A stretch of DNA of 64,000 nt. It comes from Alteromonas sp047556435. Its GTDB lineage: Bacteria > Pseudomonadota > Gammaproteobacteria > Enterobacterales > Alteromonadaceae. The stretch spans positions 1,302,001 to 1,366,000 of the forward strand of contig NZ_CP180210.1 of the NCBI RefSeq assembly GCF_047556435.1, given 5' to 3'. Position 1 is the first letter of the stretch. Every line of letters starts with the position of its first letter. Below the pieces are notes generated by a model that was given only the letters and a program-made list of their open reading frames with translations, ran no database searches and was not told the DNA's origin. Of this stretch, positions 50,795 to 59,284 are shown in pieces. The translations under genes and the position numbers were made by a program.

Positions 50795-51481
50795 ATGGGT
50801 ATCTTCTCGCGTTTCACTGACATAGTGAATTCTAATATCAATTCATTGCTGGATAAGGCTGAAGATCCTGAAAAAATGGTTCGTCTCATTATTCAGGAAA
50901 TGGAAGATACGCTGGTTGAAGTGCGCTCTGCATCGGCAAAGACACTGGCCAGCAAGAAAGAGATTGTAGCGCAAATCAGTAAGTACGAATCTGATGCTTC
51001 AGACTGGGCTGCAAAAGCAGAGCTGGCACTGAGCAAAGATCGTGAAGATCTGGCACGGGCTGCACTTCAGGAGAAAAAGAAGTGTGCAGAAGCGGCTGAA
51101 ACACTGAAAAAAGAGCTGGGGATTGTCGAAGAGCAGATTTCCAAATTGCAGGACGAAATCAGTCAGCTTCAGGAGAAACTGGCGGATGCCAAAGCACGTC
51201 AGAAAACCATCATCATGCGTCAGAAGACGGCGAGTTCACGTCTTGAAGTCAAACGTACGCTGGATAGTTCCAAAGTTGATAATGCGATGGGGCGCTTTGA
51301 GCAATACGAACGCAAGATTGACGATTTAGAGTCGCAGGTCGACGCTTATGACCTCGGCAAGAAGACATTAAATGATGAATTTGCCGAATTAGAAGCCGGT
51401 GATAAGATTGATGAAGAGCTTGCCGCTTTGAAAGCCAAAATGAAAGGCGGCGATAAGAAGCCTTCAAAAGCAAAAGAATAA
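50795..51481 (+). CDS. pspA: PspA, phage shock protein A
   Basis: Peripheral inner-membrane protein of the PspA/IM30 (ESCRT-III-like) family, 228 residues, almost entirely coiled coil. N-terminal amphipathic helix MGIFSRFTDIVNSNINSLLDKAEDPEKM, then heptads to residue 210 and a Lys-rich tail (GGDKKPSKAKE). It protects membrane integrity and, by family knowledge, inhibits PspF when stress is absent. AGAGG precedes ATG 50795. First of pspABC. Confidence 0.97.
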   Translation: MGIFSRFTDIVNSNINSLLDKAEDPEKMVRLIIQEMEDTLVEVRSASAKTLASKKEIVAQISKYESDASDWAAKAELALSKDREDLARAALQEKKKCAEAAETLKKELGIVEEQISKLQDEISQLQEKLADAKARQKTIIMRQKTASSRLEVKRTLDSSKVDNAMGRFEQYERKIDDLESQVDAYDLGKKTLNDEFAELEAGDKIDEELAALKAKMKGGDKKPSKAKE

Positions 51482-51545
51482 GTTTGTACCCCACGCGTCA
51501 GGATGACGCGGGTCAACACATCACCGTCTTAGAGGAGGTATGGTT

Positions 51546-51785
51546 ATGGAAGAGGGAATTGTAGCTTTAGTTATCGCGCCGCTGATTATCTTTATGATTT
51601 TCGTCGCACCCATCTGGCTGATACTGCATTATCGCAGTAAGAAACAGGTGAACCAGGGCTTAACTGCAGAGGAATACGCTTCATTACAGGAGCTGGCAGA
51701 CAAAGCCGAGAAGATGTCAGACCGCATTAAAACGCTGGAAGCTATCTTAGATAGTGAGTCGCCAGAGTGGAGGAGCCGGGCATGA
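51546..51785 (+). CDS. pspB: PspB, phage shock protein B
   Basis: Small membrane protein of 79 residues. Transmembrane helix (about 5-27, VALVIAPLIIFMIFVAPIWLILH), then a coiled-coil cytoplasmic part LTAEEYASLQELADKAEKMSDRIKTLEAILDSESPEWR that matches E. coli PspB to the end. ATG 51546 is chosen over ATG 51540 because AGGAGG (51533-51538) is then seven bases upstream. It overlaps pspC as ATGA. With PspC it senses membrane stress and recruits PspA. Confidence 0.94.
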   Translation: MEEGIVALVIAPLIIFMIFVAPIWLILHYRSKKQVNQGLTAEEYASLQELADKAEKMSDRIKTLEAILDSESPEWRSRA

Positions 51786-52243
51786 GACACAGCAGAACGC
51801 TTTACCGCGATACCGAGCACGCTCGTATCGCCGGAGTGTGCGCAGGAATAGCCAACTATTTTGGTATTGAGCGCTGGCTGGTTCGGATTCTGGCGGTGAC
51901 AGGCTTTTTCTTGCTGGCGGGCCCATTCATGCTGGTGGCCTATGTTGCCGGTTGGTTTATACTGGACAAAAAGCCACAGGGTCACGAACCGGTTGCTACG
52001 AAGAAGGTGTCTAACGTGTTTCAGCACACTGGTAAGGGCTGGAGAAACGTTATCTCATCAGACAGTGACGATTCTCAGAAAGTCTCTGTTAAGACTAAGG
52101 TCTGGCAGGCAGGTGAGCCACCTAAGCAAGCGTTTCACGATATCAGCAAGCGGTTTACTGAAGCCGAGAACCGTTTACGCAGCATGGAGCGCTATGTCAC
52201 CTCCCGGGAATTTCAGCTTAACCGTGAGATTAGCAAGCTGTAA
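51782..52243 (+). CDS. pspC: PspC, phage shock protein C
   Basis: Membrane protein of 153 residues. The PspC domain (RTLYRDTEHARIAGVCAGIANYFGIERWLVRIL) leads into one strong transmembrane helix (about 40-63), then a cytoplasmic tail with a coiled-coil leucine-zipper-like end (ISKRFTEAENRLRSMERYVTSREFQLNREI). Start is ATG 51782 overlapping the pspB stop, with GGAGGAG upstream. No pspD or pspE follows; a terminator does. Confidence 0.94.
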   Translation: MRHSRTLYRDTEHARIAGVCAGIANYFGIERWLVRILAVTGFFLLAGPFMLVAYVAGWFILDKKPQGHEPVATKKVSNVFQHTGKGWRNVISSDSDDSQKVSVKTKVWQAGEPPKQAFHDISKRFTEAENRLRSMERYVTSREFQLNREISKL

Positions 52244-52261
52244 CGTTTTTAATACACCTCT

Positions 52262-52287
52262 GAAGGCAGCACTCCGCTGCCTTTTTT
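52262..52287 (+). terminator. Rho-independent terminator after pspC
   Basis: Stem AGGCAGC / GCTGCCT (52264-52270 and 52276-52282) around ACTCC, followed by six T. Confidence 0.93.
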
Positions 52288-52317
52288 CTATTTGTCCCCA
52301 CCTATTCGTTATTGATA

Positions 52318-52335
52318 TGTAAATTTGGTGTTACG
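52318..52335. promoter_or_regulatory. Weak TyrR box upstream of phhA
   Basis: TGTAAA-N6-GTTACG: ten of the twelve consensus bases of TGTAAA-N6-TTTACA match, including the essential G and C separated by 14 bases. It is about 100 bases before the phhA start. Plausible given adjacent tyrR. Confidence 0.5.
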
Positions 52336-52432
52336 CAGGTTGCTGTGGCAGAAAGCCCCCGGGGACTTCTGCGCGACAGGAATTTCATTAGACTGGCTGA
52401 CATCATAATTGTTAGCGGGAAGGTCTTTGGCA

Positions 52433-53233
52433 ATGGGTAAAACGACGCAGTATAAGTCGCGCACTTCAGACGAAAACGGCATCATTCATTGGAGCGATGA
52501 CGAAAATCAGATTTGGTCAGAACTGTATGCCCGTCAGATAGACTTAATCCAAGACCGGGCGTGTCAGCAATATTTAGACGGGCTGGAACTGGTGGGGCTG
52601 ACAAATGACAGGATCCCACAGTTACCGGATATCAATAAGGTCCTGATGCGCGAAACCGGTTGGCAGACCGCAGAAGTGCCTGCATTGATTAATTTTACCG
52701 AGTTTTTCCGACTGCTGGCGAATAAGCAGTTTCCGGTGGCAACTTTCATCCGTACCCGTGAAGAATTTGATTATCTGCAGGAGCCTGACATTTTTCATGA
52801 AGTCTTTGGCCACTGCCCGTTACTGACAAATCCTGCCTTCGCGCACTTCACTCACACTTACGGCAAGCTGGGACTGGCGGCAAGTAAAGAAGACCGTGTC
52901 TTTCTGGCGCGTTTGTACTGGTTTACTGTGGAATTTGGTCTGGTGAAGACGGCTGGTGGATTGCGTATTTATGGCGGTGGTATCCTATCTTCGCCAGGGG
53001 AGACAGTATATTCGCTGGAAAGCGACAAGCCTCAGCGCCACCCGTTAACACCGCTTGATGCACTGAGAACGCCTTACCGCATTGATATCATGCAACCACT
53101 TTATTATATCCTCGAACAGTTTGACGATCTGTTTTCACTGGCGGAAATGGATATCATGAGTCTGGTGGCTGAAGCAAAAAGGCTGGGATTGTACGATCCA
53201 CTATTCCCACCGAAGGAAAAGCAAGCCAGTTAA
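52433..53233 (+). CDS. phhA: PhhA, phenylalanine 4-hydroxylase
   Basis: Iron- and tetrahydropterin-dependent enzyme of 266 residues converting phenylalanine to tyrosine. Iron ligands are in the motif QEPDIFHEVFGHCPLLTNPAFAHF (two His) with the later Glu in WFTVEFGL. The N-terminal region HWSDDENQIWSELYARQ is typical of bacterial PhhA. ATG 52433 (MGKTTQYKS) is chosen; GGGAAGG precedes it. The usual partner phhB (pterin dehydratase) is not adjacent. It feeds the tyrosine pathway encoded downstream of tyrR. Confidence 0.95.
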   Translation: MGKTTQYKSRTSDENGIIHWSDDENQIWSELYARQIDLIQDRACQQYLDGLELVGLTNDRIPQLPDINKVLMRETGWQTAEVPALINFTEFFRLLANKQFPVATFIRTREEFDYLQEPDIFHEVFGHCPLLTNPAFAHFTHTYGKLGLAASKEDRVFLARLYWFTVEFGLVKTAGGLRIYGGGILSSPGETVYSLESDKPQRHPLTPLDALRTPYRIDIMQPLYYILEQFDDLFSLAEMDIMSLVAEAKRLGLYDPLFPPKEKQAS

Positions 53234-53268
53234 ACATTTCCACGGCCTTCGGCATTTTCCAGACAGCC

Positions 53269-53293
53269 TGTCCGGTGCGCCCTGCACCGGACA
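53269..53293. repeat. Perfect palindrome after phhA (CCGGTGC type)
   Basis: TGTCCGGTGC (53269-53278) and GCACCGGACA (53284-53293) with loop GCCCT form a 10-bp stem without a following T-run. It shares the core CCGGTGC/GCACCGG with the palindrome after metE. Confidence 0.65.
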
Positions 53294-53363
53294 ATAAACT
53301 TCCCGGGTTCTACTTCGTAAAAGTAATAAATTATTGGTTCTTAGTTATAAAGTTGTGATAAGC

Positions 53364-53381
53364 TGTAAAAATAACTTTACA
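53364..53381. promoter_or_regulatory. TyrR box upstream of tyrR
   Basis: TGTAAA-N6-TTTACA, an exact match to the TyrR-binding consensus, 12 bases before the tyrR start. It implies autoregulation. Confidence 0.88.
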
Positions 53382-53393
53382 TAAGAATTGGTT

Positions 53394-54950
53394 ATGCGCT
53401 TAGAAATCATTTGCCAGGACCGTCTGGGAATTACTCAGGATGTGTTGGACATTCTGGTCACACACGAAATCGACCTGCGCGGTATCGAAATTGATCCAGC
53501 AGGGAAAATCTTTCTTAATTTCCCGAATATTGAGTTTGCTGACTTTCAGCATCTGATGCCGCAGATTCGCCGAATTGACGGCATTGACGATGTCAAAACC
53601 ACACCTTTTATGCCGGGAGAGCGGGAGAAAAATCAAATTTCCGCAATATTGCGCACACTTCCTGACCCGGTATTCTCCATTGACACCAAAGGGCAGGTGT
53701 TGATGTGCAACGAAGCGGTAACCAGCGGCCTCGAAATGAGCTTCACAGAAATTGAGGGCGTGGAAATAGCCGACCTGGTAAAAGGATTTAATTTTGGGCG
53801 TTGGATGGAGTCGAAAAATCCTGAACATCAGACTGCCAAAGTGAAGTTTATCCAGCAGGACTATCTGGCTGACGTACTGCCTATCTTTGTGCCAGACGGT
53901 GACAATAACCCAATCATGGCAGGTGCAGTAGTTATCCTTAAGTCGGAACTTCGTTTAGGTCAGCAATTCAGTGCGTTTCACCAGCCTGAAACAGACAGCT
54001 TTGAGCGTTTCATTACCGCATCATCCGCGATGCGTAAAACCGTGAAAGAAGCCAAACAGGTTGCAGACCTTGATGCGCCAATACTGATCTTCGGAGAAAC
54101 CGGCACCGGAAAAGAAATGATTGCCAGAGCGTGCCATCAGGCCAGCCGGCGGAGCGGCGGAGAGTTTCTGGCTCTGAACTGTGCATCATTGCCTGACAGC
54201 GTCGCTGAAACCGAGTTATTCGGCTATGCAGCAGGCGCTTATAATCAGCCTGAAGGCAAAGCCGGGCTGCTTGAACTGGCGAAAGGCGGCACTTTGCTAC
54301 TTGATGAAATTGCCGATATGTCAACGCAATTGCAGGCTAAACTGCTCCGCGTCCTGGAGGATGGTGAGTTTCGTCGGGTTGGCGATAATAAGCCGGTGGA
54401 AGTGGACGTGCGCTTTGTCTGCACCACCTGTCGCGACCTCGGGCAACTGGTAGAAGAAGGGCGTTTCAGAAAAGAGCTGTACTATCGCCTGAATGTATTA
54501 AGCCTGATGATGCCATCGCTAAAAGAGCGTCGTGCCGATATTGTGCCACTGGCAGAAACGTTTATTTTACAGCACAGCGGTAAGCTGGGTCGTCGTCCGG
54601 CAAAGCTGAGTAAGTCCTGTGTAGAATATCTTCAGCAATATCCCTGGCCAGGTAATGTTCGCCAGTTGCAGAATGCGCTATACCGCGCCTTGTCACTGCT
54701 GGATGGCAACGAAATTACCAAAGAGGATATTCAGCTTCCCAATTGTGCACCAAGCGTTACCTATATAGATGAAAATTTCGAGGGCACGCTCGATGAAGAA
54801 GTTAAGAAGTTTGAGAAAGATCTTCTTCGGCGTTTATATCCGTCTTACCCCAGCACCCGTCAATTGGCGAAAAAACTCGGCCTGAGCCACACCGCGATAG
54901 CCAACAAGCTGCGTGAATATGGGATTAATAAAGGCACTGTAAAATTTTAA
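53394..54950 (+). CDS. tyrR: TyrR, aromatic amino-acid regulator
   Basis: Regulator of 518 residues, collinear with E. coli TyrR. It has an N-terminal ACT domain (MRLEIICQDRLGITQDVLDILVTHEIDLRGIEIDP, about 1-75), PAS domain (about 80-190), AAA+ domain with GETGTGKEMIARACHQ and LLDEIADM, and a C-terminal HTH (STRQLAKKLGLSHTAIANKLREYG). The GAFTGA loop is absent (GYAAGAYNQPEGKAG), so it acts with sigma-70 RNA polymerase. ATG 53394 matches the E. coli start; TTG 53388 is the frame limit. It probably controls phhA and the hppD operon. Confidence 0.96.
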   Translation: MRLEIICQDRLGITQDVLDILVTHEIDLRGIEIDPAGKIFLNFPNIEFADFQHLMPQIRRIDGIDDVKTTPFMPGEREKNQISAILRTLPDPVFSIDTKGQVLMCNEAVTSGLEMSFTEIEGVEIADLVKGFNFGRWMESKNPEHQTAKVKFIQQDYLADVLPIFVPDGDNNPIMAGAVVILKSELRLGQQFSAFHQPETDSFERFITASSAMRKTVKEAKQVADLDAPILIFGETGTGKEMIARACHQASRRSGGEFLALNCASLPDSVAETELFGYAAGAYNQPEGKAGLLELAKGGTLLLDEIADMSTQLQAKLLRVLEDGEFRRVGDNKPVEVDVRFVCTTCRDLGQLVEEGRFRKELYYRLNVLSLMMPSLKERRADIVPLAETFILQHSGKLGRRPAKLSKSCVEYLQQYPWPGNVRQLQNALYRALSLLDGNEITKEDIQLPNCAPSVTYIDENFEGTLDEEVKKFEKDLLRRLYPSYPSTRQLAKKLGLSHTAIANKLREYGINKGTVKF

Positions 54951-54971
54951 TTACAGTCTGTCACCCCTGCT

Positions 54972-55003
54972 TTACGCCTCGCAGTCCGTGCGGGGCGTAA
55001 TTT
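54972..55003 (+). terminator. Terminator-like hairpin after tyrR
   Basis: A 12-bp stem TTACGCCTCGCA / TGCGGGGCGTAA (one T-G pair) with loop GTCCG, followed by only TTT. A T-rich stretch comes about 10 bases later. Confidence 0.6.
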
Positions 55004-55145
55004 ACGGCTTGTTTTTCACTTTCTTCTTGTTGTTCATTTTTCTATACGCTTTTCACAATTCCCCAACGTAAGCCTATATCAGGCCAGACACTTCTCTGAT
55101 TGTAAAAAATGATGTCTAGTATGCAAAAGAATTGTTAAGGCGCAT

Positions 55146-55164
55146 GGCGTAACACGTTACAGCC
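55146..55164. promoter_or_regulatory. Palindrome upstream of hppD
   Basis: GGCGTAACACGTTACAGCC: GTAAC/GTTAC arms around AC, extended by GGC/GCC with one extra base. It ends 26 bases before the hppD start. It is not a TyrR box. Possible operator for a repressor of the homogentisate pathway. Confidence 0.45.
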
Positions 55165-55190
55165 GTACCCTTTTCGCAAAGGAGCATACA

Positions 55191-56282
55191 ATGACAACGA
55201 ACGATTTTTCTTACAATCCACTGGGTACCGATGGTTTTGAGTTTGTGGAGTACACCGCCGCTGATGAAAAGGGCATCAATGATTTAAAAGCGCTTTTTTC
55301 TTCGTTGGGCTTTGCTGAAGTGGCTCAACATAAATCCAAGCGTGTTTGGCTGTTCAAGCAGGGCGATATCAACTTTATCGTTAATGCTGAACCTGCTTCT
55401 CAGGCCGAAGAGTTTGCACGCCTGCGTGGTCCCAGCGTTTGCGGAATGGCGTTTCGCGTGAAAGATGCCGGAAAGGCTCTCAAGCATGCACTTGAGAATG
55501 GCGCTAAGCAATTTGTCGGTAACTTAGGCCCTATGGAGCTTAATATCCCTGCGGTTTATGGGATTGGTGAAAGCACGTTGTACTTTGTCGATCGCTACAA
55601 AGAGAAAAATATCTACGATGTGGATTTCAACTTTTACGAGGGCTGGCAAGACAAGGTAAAAGAAGCGAGTGCAGGCCTTGAGGTATTGGACCACCTGACG
55701 CACAACGTACGTCGTGGCAACATGGCAGTATGGGCAGATTTTTATGAGCGCATTGGTAACTTCCGCGAGATCCGCTATTTCGATATCGAAGGTAAGCTGA
55801 CCGGACTGGTAAGCAAAGCCATGACATCGCCGTGCGGCAAGATCCGTATTCCGATTAACGAATCCTCAGATGATAAGTCGCAGATTGAAGAGTTTATTAA
55901 AGAATATAACGGTGAAGGTATTCAGCACATCGCGCTGTCCACCGATGATATTTATCAAACCGTACGCGACTTAAAAGCGCGTGGCATGGCGTTTATGGAT
56001 ACGCCCGACACCTACTACGAGCAGGTTGATACCCGCGTAGAAGGTCATGGAGAAGATCTGGACAAGCTGCATGAGTTGAAAATACTTATCGACGGTGCAC
56101 CGATGAAAGACGGGATCCTGCTACAAATCTTTACCGATACGGTAATCGGGCCGGTCTTCTTTGAAATCATTCAGCGCAAAGGGAATGAAGGCTTCGGTGA
56201 AGGCAACTTCAAAGCGCTGTTTGAGTCTATCGAGCAGGATCAAATTCGCCGCGGTGTGATTGACGAGAAGCAAAATGCGTAA
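55191..56282 (+). CDS. hpd: HppD, 4-hydroxyphenylpyruvate dioxygenase
   Basis: Fe(II) enzyme of 363 residues converting 4-hydroxyphenylpyruvate to homogentisate. Two vicinal-oxygen-chelate halves; iron ligands are His in LDHLTHNVRRGN, His in GIQHIALSTDDI, and Glu in PVFFEIIQRKGNEGFGEGNFKALFESIE (about 327-354). AAAGGAG (55178-55184) precedes ATG 55191. First gene of hpd-hmgA-fahA-maiA; hmgA overlaps its end by eight bases. Confidence 0.97.
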   Translation: MTTNDFSYNPLGTDGFEFVEYTAADEKGINDLKALFSSLGFAEVAQHKSKRVWLFKQGDINFIVNAEPASQAEEFARLRGPSVCGMAFRVKDAGKALKHALENGAKQFVGNLGPMELNIPAVYGIGESTLYFVDRYKEKNIYDVDFNFYEGWQDKVKEASAGLEVLDHLTHNVRRGNMAVWADFYERIGNFREIRYFDIEGKLTGLVSKAMTSPCGKIRIPINESSDDKSQIEEFIKEYNGEGIQHIALSTDDIYQTVRDLKARGMAFMDTPDTYYEQVDTRVEGHGEDLDKLHELKILIDGAPMKDGILLQIFTDTVIGPVFFEIIQRKGNEGFGEGNFKALFESIEQDQIRRGVIDEKQNA

Positions 56283-57423
56283 CTGGATTAAATTCCCTGC
56301 CGCGCAGGGTACCCATTCCCGACAGGCGCATGCGGATTTCCCGCAGGAGGGAATTTATGAGCGTGAACTGGGACGAAGTGGTTTCTTTGGCCCTGCCACG
56401 CACATGCACCACAAGCACGCGCCTACTGGCTGGGTAGAGTGGGAGGGCAATTTGCGCCCTCGCGCTTTCGATTTGAATTTGCTGGAAGAGAAAGCTAACT
56501 CTCCGGCGACGAAAAGCCCGTTTGATGCGCCTGTGATCCTGTTTAACGCACATTGCCAATATCGTTTGTGGCATTGCTCAGAGCCGATGACCGCACTGGC
56601 AAGAAACGCGGACGGTGACGATCTCTTATTTATCCATGAAGGTGAGGGTGACCTGTTCTGCGATTATGGTCACATGAAGGTAGTTCAGGGTGACTACGTG
56701 GTACTGCCACGCTCCACGATGTGGAGGCTGTCACCGCACCAGCCGATGCAGGTATTGATGATAGAGGCCACTAATGACAGCTATCAATTGCCGGATAAAG
56801 GCATGCTGGGTGGCCACGCTATCTTTGACCCTGCGGTGCTGGATATTCCACAGATCAACGACACATTTCTGGCGCAACAGGACGAAAGCACCTGGCATGT
56901 TGAAGTGAAGCGGCATCAGTCCCGTTCAAGGATCACCTATCCTTACAATCCACTGGACGCCGTAGGCTGGCACGGCGATCTCTGCGTTGTCCGGTTGAAT
57001 TGGCGCGATATCAGACCACTGATGAGTCATCGCTATCATCTGCCACCTTCAGCACACACGACGTTTGTGGCGTCCCGCTTTGTGATTTGTACCTTCGTTC
57101 CACGTCCTATTGAGAGCGATCCCGGCGCGTTAAAAGTGCCGTTTTATCACAATAATGACGACTACGACGAAGTCCTCTTCTACCACGAAGGAGACTTCTT
57201 CAGTCGGGATAATATCGAAAAAGGTATGGTGACGTTCCATCCGGCCGGTTTTACCCATGGGCCACATCCTAAGGCTTTTGCGGCAGGCAGGGCCCATAAG
57301 AAGACGTTTACTGACGAAGTCGCCGTTATGCTCGATACCCGGGACGCGCTGATGTTTTCAGATAATGCCTCGAAGGTTGAGAATCCAGAGTACGTGTACA
57401 GCTGGCGCGTCGACGACAAGTAA
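56275..57423 (+). CDS. hmgA: HmgA, homogentisate 1,2-dioxygenase (short form)
   Basis: Opens the homogentisate ring to maleylacetoacetate. It is 382 residues, shorter than the 430-residue form of Pseudomonas and mammals. Cupin features and candidate metal ligands appear in YNPLDAVGWHGDLCVVRLNWRDIRP, FYHNNDDYDEVLFYHEGDFF and FHPAGFTHGPHP. ATG 56275 (MRNWIKFPAAQG) is chosen over TTG 56260; GAGAAG lies upstream. The context in the operon makes the assignment firm. Confidence 0.92.
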   Translation: MRNWIKFPAAQGTHSRQAHADFPQEGIYERELGRSGFFGPATHMHHKHAPTGWVEWEGNLRPRAFDLNLLEEKANSPATKSPFDAPVILFNAHCQYRLWHCSEPMTALARNADGDDLLFIHEGEGDLFCDYGHMKVVQGDYVVLPRSTMWRLSPHQPMQVLMIEATNDSYQLPDKGMLGGHAIFDPAVLDIPQINDTFLAQQDESTWHVEVKRHQSRSRITYPYNPLDAVGWHGDLCVVRLNWRDIRPLMSHRYHLPPSAHTTFVASRFVICTFVPRPIESDPGALKVPFYHNNDDYDEVLFYHEGDFFSRDNIEKGMVTFHPAGFTHGPHPKAFAAGRAHKKTFTDEVAVMLDTRDALMFSDNASKVENPEYVYSWRVDDK

Positions 57424-57434
57424 TAAGGAAGACT

Positions 57435-58445
57435 ATGAAATTCGCAACGTACAAAAATGACACACGCGATGGCCAGCTAATGTTGGTATCGCGTGATTTA
57501 AGCCGGGCGTGTGAAGTCGCAGATATTGCAGCGACCTTGCAGCAGGCGTTGGATGACTGGAAGAACCTAGCTCCACAGCTGGAAGCGCGTTACCAGGAGC
57601 TTAATGACAATTTGATAGATAGCATGCCTTTTCAGGAAGCCCGCTGTGAATCACCCCTGCCGCGAGCTTATCAGTGGGCTGATGGCAGTGCGTACGTAAA
57701 TCATGTTGAGCTGGTGCGTAAAGCGCGTGGTGCGGAAATGCCGGAGAGTTTCTGGACCGATCCGCTGATGTATCAGGGCGGCTCGGACGACTTTATTGGT
57801 CCGAACGAAGACATTATCCTGCCAAGTGATGAGTGGGGCATCGATTTTGAAGGTGAAGTGGCAGTCGTGACAGATGATGTCCCTATGGCCTGTAGTGCTG
57901 ATCAAGCCGCCTCGCGCATCCGCCTGCTGATGCTGGTGAATGATGTATCGCTACGCGGGCTTATCCCGGGTGAACTGGCAAAAGGCTTTGGCTTTTTTCA
58001 GTCGAAACCCGCTTCAAGTTTCTCGCCGGTAGCAGTGACTCCCGACGAGCTGGGGGAGGCCTGGAAAGACAATAAAGTGCATTTGCCGCTACGTTCTACC
58101 TACAATGGCGCACTGTTCGGTAAGCCTCATGCCGGTGAGGATATGACGTTTGATTTTGGCCAATTGGTAGCTCACGCTGCGAAGTCCCGCAACCTTGGTG
58201 CGGGGGCGATAGTGGGTTCTGGCACGGTATCGAACAAACAGGGGACTGACCATGGTTCTGCCATCAGCGAGGGAGGCGTGGGCTATTCCTGCATAGCAGA
58301 AGTACGGATGATCGAAACCATTCGTGATGGCAAACCGTCTACACCGTTTATGCAGTTTGGCGATCGTATTCGTATCGAAATGCTGGACGACAACGGGAAT
58401 TCTGTTTTTGGTGCTATTGAGCAGCAGGTGAAGCCGCTTAACTAA
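57435..58445 (+). CDS. fahA: FahA, fumarylacetoacetase
   Basis: Hydrolyses fumarylacetoacetate to fumarate and acetoacetate. It is 336 residues, FAH superfamily, with FGFFQSKPASSFSPVAVTPDELG, the metal-binding IILPSDEWGIDFEGEVAVV (two Glu) and VGSGTVSNKQGTDHGSAISEGGVGYSCIAE. GGAAG precedes ATG 57435. It is 11 bases after hmgA. Confidence 0.94.
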   Translation: MKFATYKNDTRDGQLMLVSRDLSRACEVADIAATLQQALDDWKNLAPQLEARYQELNDNLIDSMPFQEARCESPLPRAYQWADGSAYVNHVELVRKARGAEMPESFWTDPLMYQGGSDDFIGPNEDIILPSDEWGIDFEGEVAVVTDDVPMACSADQAASRIRLLMLVNDVSLRGLIPGELAKGFGFFQSKPASSFSPVAVTPDELGEAWKDNKVHLPLRSTYNGALFGKPHAGEDMTFDFGQLVAHAAKSRNLGAGAIVGSGTVSNKQGTDHGSAISEGGVGYSCIAEVRMIETIRDGKPSTPFMQFGDRIRIEMLDDNGNSVFGAIEQQVKPLN

Positions 58446-58530
58446 GACTATAATCAGGGCATGGCGGACCGCGTTACGTATCTGGCGTTGAGGTTCGCCA
58501 GGCTTTGAACAGGCTTCATGGAGTAATATT

Positions 58531-59187
58531 ATGAGTCTTAAGCTATACAGCTACTGGCGTTCCACTGCGTCATACCGAACACGTATTGCGCTTAACCTCA
58601 AAGGGCTTGAGTACGAAATAAAGCCGGTGCACCTGGTAAAAGAAGGTGGCGAGCAGCACCTTGAGGCGTACCGACGTCTTAATCCCGCAGAGTTGGTGCC
58701 AACCTTTGTGGATGAAGATGAAGATATCATTCTGAATCAGTCATTGAGCATTATCACGTTTTTAGATGAACGGTACCCAGAGCCTTTCCGCTTGCTGCCC
58801 CAGCATGCAGTAGAAAAAGCCCGCGTTACAGCACTGGCGCAGGATATAGCCTGTGATATTCAGCCGATTGGCAACCTGCGCGTGCTAAATGCGCTTAAAT
58901 CCCGATATGACGCTTCGCAGGAGAACGTATCACAATGGGCTGCATACTGGATAGAGCAAGGCTTCAAAGGCATTGAGCAGCGTCTGCAAACGCAGGCCGG
59001 AAAGTACTGCTTCGATTTTGATGTGACGCTGGCAGATGTTTGTCTGGTCCCACAGGTTTATAACGCAAAGCGCTTCGGCGTAGACATGACACGCTTTCCG
59101 CTTATCAGCAAAATTGCAGATAACTGTAATCAGCTTGAGGCCTTTCAAAAAGCCGCGCCGGAGAATCAGCCGGATGCTCAGGTTTAG
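58531..59187 (+). CDS. maiA: MaiA, maleylacetoacetate isomerase
   Basis: Glutathione S-transferase zeta-type enzyme of 218 residues that isomerises maleylacetoacetate to fumarylacetoacetate. The zeta signature SYWRSTASYRTRIALNLKG (catalytic Ser/Ser-Thr) is at about residues 6-24, NPAELVPTFVDEDEDIILNQSLSIITFL follows, and the C-terminal helical domain has VTLADVCLVPQVYNAKRF. GGAG (58520-58523) is the ribosome site. Last of the operon; the 85-base gap from fahA has no terminator. Confidence 0.96.
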   Translation: MSLKLYSYWRSTASYRTRIALNLKGLEYEIKPVHLVKEGGEQHLEAYRRLNPAELVPTFVDEDEDIILNQSLSIITFLDERYPEPFRLLPQHAVEKARVTALAQDIACDIQPIGNLRVLNALKSRYDASQENVSQWAAYWIEQGFKGIEQRLQTQAGKYCFDFDVTLADVCLVPQVYNAKRFGVDMTRFPLISKIADNCNQLEAFQKAAPENQPDAQV

Positions 59188-59248
59188 GATAGAGGCGATC
59201 GCAGCCTTGTATGTATTTCTAGCGTCAAAAGCTGTCAGGTTAGACCAA

Positions 59249-59277
59249 TAAAAAAAGCGCCAGCGGCGCTTTTTTTA
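59249..59277. terminator. Bidirectional terminator between maiA and lrp-type gene
   Basis: AAAAAAGCGCC / GGCGCTTTTTT around loop AGC, between convergent genes, with A- and T-runs suitable for both strands. Confidence 0.93.
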
Positions 59278-59284
59278 TTTCTCG

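Noticed and set aside
55100..55125. TyrR box upstream of hppD (TGTAAA-N6-TGTCTA)
   Set aside because: The essential C is at the wrong distance from the G, and the right half matches poorly.
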